A DNA stretch of 64,000 bases, taken from positions 124,001 to 188,000 of the forward strand of contig NZ_CP030929.1 in assembly GCF_003325955.1 (NCBI RefSeq). The letters run 5' to 3'. Under the pieces are notes generated by a model, which searched no databases, was not told the DNA's origin, and saw only the letters and a list, made by a program, of their open reading frames with translations. A program made the position numbers and the translations under genes. Source of the stretch: Aurantimicrobium sp. MWH-Uga1. GTDB lineage: Bacteria; Actinomycetota; Actinomycetes; Actinomycetales; Microbacteriaceae. Below are positions 56,533 to 64,000 of the stretch, in pieces (position 1 is the first letter of the stretch; the number at the start of each line of letters is the position of its first letter).

Positions 56533-57525
56533 GTGAATGAGGAATTACCAGAGAACGACGTCCTAGAGGACGACTTTTCTGACCTCATTGAGGTCGAAGG
56601 TGTTGTTCGACTTCGTTTGGACTTTGGCTACGACGGCACCGACTTTGCTGGCTGGGCTAAACAACCGGACAAGCGCACCGTTGAAGGAACCATGGAGCAC
56701 GCCTTTGCGCAGGTGCTGCGCATGGATGTTTCCCCTCGCATCGTGGTTGCTGGTCGCACGGATGCTGGTGTTCATGCTGCGGCCCAGGTGGCGCATATCG
56801 ATGTTCCTCTGGAGCAGCTCATCCGGGTCTCTTTCTCCCGAGAAGAACGCAGAGAACTTCAGGAGCAGGGCGGAATTCCTATCGTGGATGGTCTGCCTCT
56901 CGTTCCCCATTCGATGCTGCATGCGCTGATGCGCCGTGTTGATGGATCAATGGGACGCAATGCGGATGTCGTAATCAATAAGGTCACCGTTGCACCTGCA
57001 GGTTTTGATGCCCGCTTTTCACCACTAGCCAGACGCTATGAATATCGTCTGGCTGATGGCCTCGAACACGTGAACCCTATCGACAGGCGCAGAACTGCCT
57101 TTCACTTCTATCCGCTGGATGTGGATGCCATGAATGAGGCCGCCGAGATGATGCTGGGATTGCGGAACTTCAGTGCCTTTTGTCGACCACGTCCAGGCGC
57201 CACCACGATACGCGAATTGCAGGAGTTCCACTGGCAACGCGATGAACACGGGGTGATCGTCGCACAGCTGCAAGCTGATGCGTTCTGCCACTCCATGGTG
57301 AGGTCTTTGGTTGGCGCATGTGTGGCAGCAGGGTCTGGAACACATTCCCTGGATGCCATTGAGGATTTGCGGGATAAAGGTGATCGCACCAGCGTGTTTA
57401 AGGTCATGCCCGCCCACGGTTTGACCTTGACCCAGATTATTTATCCACCGGATGATGAGGTGGGCCAGCGGGCTGACCTGACCCGCAGCCGTCGCGAATT
57501 GACCGACGACGCTCCCATAGCGTAA
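56533..57525 (+). CDS. truA: tRNA pseudouridine synthase A
   Basis: The 330-residue enzyme makes pseudouridine at positions 38-40 in tRNA anticodon arms. The catalytic Asp is in GRTDAGVHAAAQVAH. RLRLDFGYDGTDFAGWAKQP is the conserved N-terminal segment; about 25 acidic residues precede it from the GTG start at 56533 and may not be translated if a later start is used, although none is obvious. FCHSMVRSLVGACV is the typical C-terminal segment. Confidence 0.95.
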   Translation: MNEELPENDVLEDDFSDLIEVEGVVRLRLDFGYDGTDFAGWAKQPDKRTVEGTMEHAFAQVLRMDVSPRIVVAGRTDAGVHAAAQVAHIDVPLEQLIRVSFSREERRELQEQGGIPIVDGLPLVPHSMLHALMRRVDGSMGRNADVVINKVTVAPAGFDARFSPLARRYEYRLADGLEHVNPIDRRRTAFHFYPLDVDAMNEAAEMMLGLRNFSAFCRPRPGATTIRELQEFHWQRDEHGVIVAQLQADAFCHSMVRSLVGACVAAGSGTHSLDAIEDLRDKGDRTSVFKVMPAHGLTLTQIIYPPDDEVGQRADLTRSRRELTDDAPIA

Positions 57526-57673
57526 ATTAGACCCTTGGTGCTTGTTCTCTATGGACAGGCCGCCGAAGTTGAGCCCTCGACTGACGGGTTCTGCAAGCGA
57601 GATACTGCTTTCAGAACGCGACGACTGAGCGGGATACACGGACCACTCATTTCGACAAGAAAGCAGTATTACT

Positions 57674-58120
57674 GTGACTCGTACCTTTACGCCTAAGGCT
57701 GGAGAAGTTACACGCGGCTGGGTCATCATTGACGCAACCGACGTTGTTCTTGGACGCCTCGCTTCTCACGCAGCAACCATTCTGCGTGGCAAGAACAAGC
57801 CCACCTACACCCCTCACATGGACATGGGTGACTTCGTCATCATCATCAACGCAGACAAGGTTGTCCTCACCGGCAACAAGGCTACACAGAAGAAGGCTTA
57901 CCGCCACTCTGGTTACCCAGGTGGTTTGACCGCTACTACCTACACCGATCTGCTCGAGAAGAACCCTGAGCGCGCAGTCGAGAAGGCTATCCGTGGCATG
58001 CTCCCCAAGACTTCTTTGGGACGTGACCAGTTCCGCAAGCTCAAGGTCTACCGTGGCGCAGAGCACCCTCACGCTGCACAGCAGCCCAAGGTATACACCC
58101 TCACTCAGGTAGCTCAGTAG
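57674..58120 (+). CDS. rplM: 50S ribosomal protein L13
   Basis: The 148-residue L13 starts at a GTG at 57674. The core contains [20 protein letters not shown] and [20 protein letters not shown]. The 148-bp spacer upstream likely carries its promoter, which I could not pin down. Confidence 0.98.
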   Translation: MTRTFTPKAGEVTRGWVIIDATDVVLGRLASHAATILRGKNKPTYTPHMDMGDFVIIINADKVVLTGNKATQKKAYRHSGYPGGLTATTYTDLLEKNPERAVEKAIRGMLPKTSLGRDQFRKLKVYRGAEHPHAAQQPKVYTLTQVAQ

Positions 58121-58155
58121 AGCCTCGAAGACGTAGATAAAGGATTAGAAAAATC

Positions 58156-58647
58156 ATGGCGGACAACGCAGAAATCGAGACCGAGACCGAAGAGGTCACC
58201 GAGTACTCAACCGAAACTCCTGTTGCAGCAGCCCCTAAGGCTCCTCGCGCAGTTCTCAACGTTCCAGGTGCAGCTGTAGGTCGTCGCAAGCAGGCTATTG
58301 CTCGCGTACGCCTCGTACCCGGTTCCGGCACCATCACGGTCAACGGCCGTGAGCTTGCCAACTATTTCCCCAACAAGCTGCACCAGCAGCTCATCAACGA
58401 CCCCTTCACCGTGCTTGAGCTCGGTGGCGCATACGACGTTGTCGCACGCATCACCGGTGGTGGCCCTTCCGGTCAGGCTGGCGCACTGCGTCTTGCTATC
58501 GCTCGCGCACTGAACGAGATTGACCGCGACAACAACCGCGCGACCCTCAAGAAGGCAGGCTTCTTGACTCGTGACGCACGCGTCATCGAGCGCAAGAAGG
58601 CTGGTCTGAAGAAGGCTCGTAAGGCTTCACAGTTCTCGAAGCGTTAA
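58156..58647 (+). CDS. rpsI: 30S ribosomal protein S9
   Basis: The 163-residue S9 has an acidic N-terminal extension (about 1-38) and the core [38 protein letters not shown] and the C-terminal [12 protein letters not shown] that reaches the P-site tRNA. Confidence 0.98.
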   Translation: MADNAEIETETEEVTEYSTETPVAAAPKAPRAVLNVPGAAVGRRKQAIARVRLVPGSGTITVNGRELANYFPNKLHQQLINDPFTVLELGGAYDVVARITGGGPSGQAGALRLAIARALNEIDRDNNRATLKKAGFLTRDARVIERKKAGLKKARKASQFSKR

Positions 58648-58675
58648 TCTCGCTTCTGTACTGAACGACTGTCCC

Positions 58676-60037
58676 TTGGCACGTCTATTCGGCACGGACG
58701 GTGTCCGAGGCTTAGCAAACCGTGAACTCACGGCAGATCTAACCTTGGCACTGGCCCAGTCGGCTGCGGTGGTTCTCACCAGCGGTCGCAGAGCCGAGGC
58801 CAGACGAGCTGAGGGACGTCGTGCTACAGCGGTCATTGCACGTGACCCTCGAATCTCGGGTGAATTCCTCACCGCGGCGTTATCTGCCGGGTTAGCAAGC
58901 TCGGGTATAGACGTGCTCGATGCAGGTGTTATTCCCACCCCCGCAGCTGCTTATCTTGTCAGCTCTATCGGTGCGGACTTTGGTGTGATGGTTTCTGCCT
59001 CACACAACCCTGCACCCGATAACGGCATCAAGTTCTTTGCTTTCGGCGGAACGAAGCTTCCTGATGAGGTCGAAGACCGCATCGAAGCTGCGTTAGACGC
59101 CGATCACCTGCTGCCCACCGGCGGTGAGGTTGGTCGTATTCGTCGCTTCGCAGATGCGGAAGACCGCTACGTTATTCACTTGCTCGGCACCCTGCCCAAC
59201 AAGCTCAACGGTCTGCACGTGGTCTTGGATTGTGCTCACGGTGCAGCTTCGGCAATCTCTCCCGAGGTCTTCACCGATGCCGGTGCCAAGGTCACCGTCA
59301 TCGCAGCAGACCCTGATGGATTAAACATCAACGATGGTGTGGGCTCCACCCACCTTGACGTGGTCGCTGCTGCCGTTGTTGCTCACGGTGCTGATATCGG
59401 GATTGCTCACGATGGTGACGCTGACCGTTGCCTGGCAGTCGATGCTCAGGGCAACGTCGTCGATGGCGACCAGATCATGGCAATCCTTGCGGTGTCGATG
59501 AAAGAGCGCGGTCACCTCAAGAACGACACTCTTGTTGCCACTGTGATGAGTAACCTTGGCCTGCACAAAGCCATGGAGAAGCACGGCATCACAGTCATTC
59601 AAACTGCTGTGGGGGACCGTTACGTTCTCGAAGGCCTCGCTGAGCACGATGCTTCCCTGGGTGGAGAGCAGTCTGGTCACGTCATCATGACCGAATATGC
59701 CACCACCGGTGATGGAATTTTGACCGGTTTGCACCTGGTTGCCGAAATGGCCCGCACCGGAAAGACAATCGCCGAGCTCGCTTCAGTGATGACCGTCTAC
59801 CCTCAGATTTTGGTGAACGTCCGCGGTGTTGATCACCATTCCCTTGCTGGCAACGCTGTTATCGATGAAGCGGTGAAAGCGGCTGAAGCAGAACTTGCCG
59901 ACACGGGCCGAGTTCTTCTTCGTCCTTCCGGAACCGAACCCATGGTTCGCGTCATGGTGGAAGCAGCCGACCAGGCTACTGCTGATCGCTTGGCACACAG
60001 TCTCGCTGATGTGGTCAAGGCAGAGCTTTCGCTCTAA
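58676..60037 (+). CDS. glmM: Phosphoglucosamine mutase
   Basis: The 453-residue enzyme converts glucosamine-6-phosphate to glucosamine-1-phosphate for UDP-GlcNAc and wall synthesis. It starts at the TTG at 58676 ([20 protein letters not shown] follows). The phosphoserine is in [16 protein letters not shown], the metal loop is DGDADRCL, and the sugar loop is [22 protein letters not shown] is the phosphate-binding C-terminal motif. Confidence 0.97.
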   Translation: MARLFGTDGVRGLANRELTADLTLALAQSAAVVLTSGRRAEARRAEGRRATAVIARDPRISGEFLTAALSAGLASSGIDVLDAGVIPTPAAAYLVSSIGADFGVMVSASHNPAPDNGIKFFAFGGTKLPDEVEDRIEAALDADHLLPTGGEVGRIRRFADAEDRYVIHLLGTLPNKLNGLHVVLDCAHGAASAISPEVFTDAGAKVTVIAADPDGLNINDGVGSTHLDVVAAAVVAHGADIGIAHDGDADRCLAVDAQGNVVDGDQIMAILAVSMKERGHLKNDTLVATVMSNLGLHKAMEKHGITVIQTAVGDRYVLEGLAEHDASLGGEQSGHVIMTEYATTGDGILTGLHLVAEMARTGKTIAELASVMTVYPQILVNVRGVDHHSLAGNAVIDEAVKAAEAELADTGRVLLRPSGTEPMVRVMVEAADQATADRLAHSLADVVKAELSL

Positions 60038-60054
60038 TCTTGAGCCGTTTCGTC

Positions 60055-61005
60055 TTAGATCTTTCTCAGTAACACTGTCGATACTGCGTGGTTCGCCGAC
60101 TTGCGCAGCACCAAGGTTGCCCGTGAACGTGTGGGGCGGATGTTCTCTTCCAGGTTGGGAAGGTTAATGCGCTCCCAGAAATCTTGGGCTGTTGCCTTTG
60201 CCTCTTCTTCGGTCAGCTGTGAGTAGCGATGGAAGTAAGAATCGGGGTCGGTGAAGGCACTTCTTTGCAGGCTGAGGAATCTTTCCTGATACCAGGTGGC
60301 AATATCTGCCGTGCGGGCATCAACATAGATCGTGAAGTCGAAGAGATCACTGACTGCTAAACCACCACGGGTGGGAGGTTGCAACACATTCAGGCCTTCG
60401 ACGATGAGTACATCAGGCTGGCGCACCACAATCTCTTCATCAGGGAGAATGTCGTAGTTCAAGTGGGAATACACCGGAGCGGTCGCTTCTTCCGCACCGC
60501 TTTTAATCTTGCTCACAAAACGCAGTAGGGCACGGCGGTCATAGCTTTCAGGAAAACCCTTGCGATCCAAGATGCCCCGGCGGAACAGTTCCGCATTGGG
60601 GTAGAGGAAACCATCGGTGGTGACCAGTTCCACGCGGGGAGTGTCCTCCCAGCGAGCCATGAGCATTTGCAGCAGGCGTGCCACCGTCGATTTCCCCACG
60701 GCGACCGAGCCGGCAACACCAATGACAAAGGGAGTTGTCGTGGCGCGCTCGCCGAGGAAATCGGTGGTGTCCCGGTGTAGTTTGCGTGCTCCGGTGGCAT
60801 AGATCGAGAGCAACCTACTCAGTGGAAGATAGACATCTTCGACTTCTTTGAGGTCGAGACGGTCCCCCAGGCCACGCAAGCTCTCAATATCTGCCTCGGT
60901 GAGGGGAGATTTTGTCGTGGGCGCCAACTCTGCCCACTCTGCCCGGGAGATTTCCACAAAGGGGGTGGTGTGCGTATTGATTGCGCCGGTGTGCTCTAGC
61001 CTCAC
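60055..61005 (-). CDS. coaA: Pantothenate kinase, type I
   Basis: I chose a GTG at 61005 ([20 protein letters not shown] follows); starting further upstream would overlap the divergent glmS start and leave the family's normal length. The product has about 316 residues and phosphorylates pantothenate in coenzyme A synthesis. The P-loop is [12 protein letters not shown], followed by [13 protein letters not shown] and the [23 protein letters not shown] segment. It is convergent with glmM and divergent from glmS. Confidence 0.93.
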   Translation of the reverse strand: MRLEHTGAINTHTTPFVEISRAEWAELAPTTKSPLTEADIESLRGLGDRLDLKEVEDVYLPLSRLLSIYATGARKLHRDTTDFLGERATTTPFVIGVAGSVAVGKSTVARLLQMLMARWEDTPRVELVTTDGFLYPNAELFRRGILDRKGFPESYDRRALLRFVSKIKSGAEEATAPVYSHLNYDILPDEEIVVRQPDVLIVEGLNVLQPPTRGGLAVSDLFDFTIYVDARTADIATWYQERFLSLQRSAFTDPDSYFHRYSQLTEEEAKATAQDFWERINLPNLEENIRPTRSRATLVLRKSANHAVSTVLLRKI

Positions 61006-61062
61006 CTGCCTATTCTGCCCTAAACAAGCCAAATGCCGCTCGTGAACTAAACTAGAACTCTT

Positions 61063-62913
61063 ATGTGTGGAATCGTGGGTTACGTCGGTCAGCAAGACAC
61101 TCTTGCCGTTCTCTTGGGCGGTCTGAAGCGTCAGGAGTACCGCGGATATGACTCTGCCGGTATTGCTGTGCTCACCGAATCGGGGGCAATTGAAACAGCA
61201 AAAAAGGCAGGAAAGCTCCAGGCACTGGTTGACCTGTTAGAAACCAGCCCTGTTTCAGCTGGCCACACTGGTATTGGTCACACACGCTGGGCAACCCACG
61301 GTGGACCCACCGATGTGAACGCTCACCCACATCTAGGAGACGGTGGCAACCTTGCTCTGATTCACAACGGCATTATTGAAAACTTTGCTGAAATCAAAGA
61401 AGAAATGTTGGCCAAGGGATATGAGTTTGTCTCAGAAACTGACACTGCTGTTGCAGCTGTTTTGCTCGGAGACGTCTACCGCGAGGTGGGTGACCTGCGC
61501 GAAGCAATGCGCTTGGTTGTCAACCGCCTCGAGGGCGCATTTACGTTGCTGGCCGTGCACACTGATGCACCGCACCAGATTGTTGCTGCCCGCCACAACT
61601 CACCTCTGGTGATTGGTTTGGGTGAGGGAGAAAACTTCCTCGGCTCTGATGTGGCCGCCTTCGTTGAATACACCCACCGCGCTGCCGCAGTGGGACAGAA
61701 TCAGGTCGTGCGAATTACGCCTGATTTAGTTGAAGTTATTGATTTTGACGGCAACCCTGTCGTCATTGAAGAGTATGAAATTGCCTGGGATGCCTCGGCC
61801 TCCGAAAAGGGTGGCTGGTCTTCCTTCATGGCCAAAGAAATCACCGAGAACCCCGACGCGGTAGCGAACTCCGTTCGCGGACGCGTCGTGGACGGACTCG
61901 TTGAGGTTCCTGAGCTCACTGAACTTGGTGATGATGTCTTGAACGGCATCAACCGCATCATCTTGGTTGCTTGTGGCACCGCGTCCTATGCCGGAATGGT
62001 TGGCGCCTATGCCATCGAGCAGTGGGCACGCATTCCAGTCGAAGTTCAGCTCTCGCACGAGTTCCGTTACCGCGATCCCGTGATTACTCCTGAGACGTTG
62101 GTTATTTCTATCAGCCAGTCAGGTGAAACCATGGACACCTTGATGGCGGTCAAATATGCTCGCGAACAGGGTGCCCGCACCATCTCGGTGTGTAACACCC
62201 AGGGTGCAACCATCCCTCGCGAATCTGACGCGGTTGTCTACACCCACGCAGGTCCTGAGGTTGCTGTTGCCTCCACCAAAGCGTTCGTTGCTCAGATCAC
62301 CGCGCTGTACCTCATCGGCTTGCACATTGCACGCTCGAAGAACACTGTGAATGAGAAGGAACTGCGTCGTCTCGCTACCGACCTCCAGGCGTTGCCTGCG
62401 AAGGTCACCAAGGTATTGGAAACTGGCGAAAAGATTTCTCAGTTGGCTAAGTGGATGAGTGACACCCCTTCAGTGTTGTTCCTCGGCCGCCATGTGGGTT
62501 ACCCCATCGCGTTGGAGGGTGCGCTCAAGCTTAAGGAGCTTGCCTACATCCACGCAGAAGGTTTCGCTGCCGGTGAGCTCAAGCACGGTCCTATTGCATT
62601 GATTGATCACGGTCAGCCTGTGTTCGTGATTGTTCCCAGCCCTCGCGGTTCAGCGCTGATTCACTCCAAGGTTGTCTCCAACATCCAAGAGATTCGTGCA
62701 CGTGGTGCACGTGTTATCGCCATCGCAGAGCAGGGCGATGCAGCAGTCCTTCCCTATGCCGATGAGGTCATTCAGATTCCTCTGGCAGACCCTATGTTTG
62801 AACCCATCCTCGCTGTTGTTCCCCTGCAGATCTTCGCCATGGAACTGGCAGATGCTAAGGGCTTGGATGTGGACCAGCCACGTAACCTGGCCAAGTCGGT
62901 CACGGTCGAATAG
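61063..62913 (+). CDS. glmS: Glutamine-fructose-6-phosphate aminotransferase
   Basis: The 616-residue enzyme makes glucosamine-6-phosphate from fructose-6-phosphate and glutamine. The N-terminal glutaminase begins MCGIVGYVG with catalytic Cys2, and [18 protein letters not shown] is the substrate loop. The two SIS domains contain [14 protein letters not shown] and [19 protein letters not shown]. It is the first step of UDP-GlcNAc synthesis, acting together with glmM next to it. Confidence 0.98.
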   Translation: MCGIVGYVGQQDTLAVLLGGLKRQEYRGYDSAGIAVLTESGAIETAKKAGKLQALVDLLETSPVSAGHTGIGHTRWATHGGPTDVNAHPHLGDGGNLALIHNGIIENFAEIKEEMLAKGYEFVSETDTAVAAVLLGDVYREVGDLREAMRLVVNRLEGAFTLLAVHTDAPHQIVAARHNSPLVIGLGEGENFLGSDVAAFVEYTHRAAAVGQNQVVRITPDLVEVIDFDGNPVVIEEYEIAWDASASEKGGWSSFMAKEITENPDAVANSVRGRVVDGLVEVPELTELGDDVLNGINRIILVACGTASYAGMVGAYAIEQWARIPVEVQLSHEFRYRDPVITPETLVISISQSGETMDTLMAVKYAREQGARTISVCNTQGATIPRESDAVVYTHAGPEVAVASTKAFVAQITALYLIGLHIARSKNTVNEKELRRLATDLQALPAKVTKVLETGEKISQLAKWMSDTPSVLFLGRHVGYPIALEGALKLKELAYIHAEGFAAGELKHGPIALIDHGQPVFVIVPSPRGSALIHSKVVSNIQEIRARGARVIAIAEQGDAAVLPYADEVIQIPLADPMFEPILAVVPLQIFAMELADAKGLDVDQPRNLAKSVTVE

Positions 62914-62919
62914 ACGCTC

Positions 62920-63279
62920 ATGATCATGGGAGTGGGCGTCGACATCGTCGACATCGCTCGCTTTGAGCGGGCGCTTGAGCGCACCCCCAAACTTGCTGAA
63001 CGTCTCTTTGTTGAATCAGAACGTGAACTTCCCGCGCATTCTTTGGCGGGCCGCTTCGCAGCCAAGGAAGCTCTCATCAAAGCTTTCGGTGGATCAGGTT
63101 CGATGACCTTCCACGACATGGTTGTGGTCAAGGACCAGCTGGGCAAGCCTTCCTTTGAGTTGAGTGGGGCAGCTGCCCACATGGCCACGGAACGGGGAAT
63201 AACTTCGGTGCACCTGTCTATCTCGCATGACGCGGATGCTGCTGTTGCATTCGTGGTTGCCGAAGGCAGCGCCGCATGA
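62920..63279 (+). CDS. acpS: Holo-[acyl-carrier-protein] synthase
   Basis: The 119-residue enzyme transfers phosphopantetheine from coenzyme A to acyl carrier protein. GVGVDIVDIARFERAL and the metal-site segment RFAAKEALIKAF are typical. The start codon may be the ATG at 62920 or 62926. It starts 6 bp after glmS, and its stop overlaps alr by 4 bp. Confidence 0.95.
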   Translation: MIMGVGVDIVDIARFERALERTPKLAERLFVESERELPAHSLAGRFAAKEALIKAFGGSGSMTFHDMVVVKDQLGKPSFELSGAAAHMATERGITSVHLSISHDADAAVAFVVAEGSAA

Positions 63280-64000
63280 GCCACACACCTTTTCGCATTG
63301 CCCGCGTCAACACCGATGCCATAGCTGGCAATGTTCGGCGCATTCGTGAGATCACCGGCGTGGACGATGTCATGGTTGTGGTCAAAGCTAATGCCTATGG
63401 CCACGGCATGGTTCCTGCTGCGCGTGCTGCGCTAGCTGGCGGTGCAACCTGGCTCGGTACAGCAGATATTGCTGAGGCACTTACCCTTCGTGGGGCAGGA
63501 ATCACTGCTCCGGTGCTGTGTTGGATTCATGCACCAGATGAAACCTTCGACGAAGCAGTAGGGGCAGACATCACTCTCGGTGCAGTCTCTGTTGCACAAC
63601 TGAACGCCATCGCGGCGGCTGGACACCGTGCCCACAAAACCCCTCGCGTTCACCTCAAATTGGACACCGGGCTAAGCCGTAATGGTGCCAGCCCAAACCA
63701 GTGGGATGCGTTCTTCCGCACTGCTACTGAACTCCACGCTTCAGGCGACCTTGTTGTTGAGGGCGTGATGAGTCACCTCTCAAACACCACCCCAGAAGAT
63801 GACCTCGAACAGCTCAAGGTGTTTCAAGTGGGAATCTCTGAGCTGGCAGATGCTGGAATTGAACCTCCCTATGTTCACTTAGCAGCCTCGCTGGCAGCCC
63901 TGACGCTGCCTGAGACGCGATTCAATATGGTTCGATCAGGAATTGCTGCCTACGGTATTGGTCCCACCGAAGAACACCGTCCAGAACAGTTTGGTCTCAC
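63276..64000 (+). CDS. alr: Alanine racemase, 3' partial
   Basis: The gene starts at the ATG at 63276 (ATGA overlap with acpS) and runs off the right edge, so about 241 residues are visible. The PLP lysine is in VVVKANAYGHGMVPAARAAL. HLKLDTGLSRNG and MVRSGIAAYGIGP are conserved. It makes D-alanine for peptidoglycan, which suits the neighbouring glmM and glmS genes. Confidence 0.96.
   Translation, partial: MSHTPFRIARVNTDAIAGNVRRIREITGVDDVMVVVKANAYGHGMVPAARAALAGGATWLGTADIAEALTLRGAGITAPVLCWIHAPDETFDEAVGADITLGAVSVAQLNAIAAAGHRAHKTPRVHLKLDTGLSRNGASPNQWDAFFRTATELHASGDLVVEGVMSHLSNTTPEDDLEQLKVFQVGISELADAGIEPPYVHLAASLAALTLPETRFNMVRSGIAAYGIGPTEEHRPEQFGL

Noticed and set aside
61006-61095. Longer pantothenate kinase starting at 61095
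   Set aside because: It would overlap the glmS start on the other strand, and the added residues have no match to the family.
1-64000. CRISPR arrays, insertion sequences, prophage genes, rRNA genes
   Set aside because: No regularly spaced repeats, transposase, integrase, phage structural genes or rRNA sequence were found on either strand.

Overview
This window is a stretch of an actinobacterial chromosome, most like a Microbacteriaceae member of the small-genome freshwater type. The assignment is an inference from gene order (rpoB-rpoC-rpsL-rpsG-fusA-tuf, then the S10/spc/alpha ribosomal genes, rplM-rpsI-glmM-glmS-acpS-alr), frequent GTG and TTG starts, DUF4916 and DivIVA-like coiled-coil proteins, and moderate G+C. 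No species call can be made from the sequence alone.

Region 1 (1-6052): the end of an ArgA-type acetyltransferase gene, a membrane-anchored hypothetical, then a GAF-domain regulator, an NAD-dependent aldehyde dehydrogenase and a DUF779 protein forming an aldehyde-oxidation module. Convergent to it is radA, followed by tRNA-Ser(CGA).

Region 2 (6053-18436) is the accessory part. It holds a two-component system, four large secreted proteins with sortase-type C-termini (LAATG, LPRTG, LPATG, LPQTG), a CPBP-like membrane protein, a DUF2834 protein and an unusual 79-residue protein with serine at every third position for 19 consecutive repeats. A degenerate copy of the tRNA-Ser 3' end lies at 13042-13058, so part of this region may be an old insertion at the tRNA gene. 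Its non-coding DNA carries several strong inverted repeats and shared short motifs.

Region 3 (18437-23146): a Nudix-like protein, two paralogous DivIVA-like coiled-coil proteins, then a leftward trio (spermidine-synthase-like, SprT-like, SRPBCC-like).

Region 4 (23147-36060): RNA polymerase beta and beta' genes, a membrane protein, and the str operon (rpsL, rpsG, fusA, tuf), each block ending in a clear hairpin terminator. Region 5 (36061-39075): a di-haem-type cytochrome b membrane protein and a SulP anion transporter separate the str and S10 operons.

Region 6 (39076-58647): the S10, spc and alpha ribosomal operons with secY, adk, map, infA, rpmJ, rpoA, truA, rplM and rpsI. A secreted RCC1-repeat protein gene with a LAKTG sorting signal sits between map and infA, an unexpected passenger in the most conserved part of the chromosome. 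L15 and L17 carry long low-complexity extensions. Region 7 (58676-64000): cell-envelope precursor and cofactor genes: glmM, coaA (opposite strand), glmS, acpS and the start of alr.
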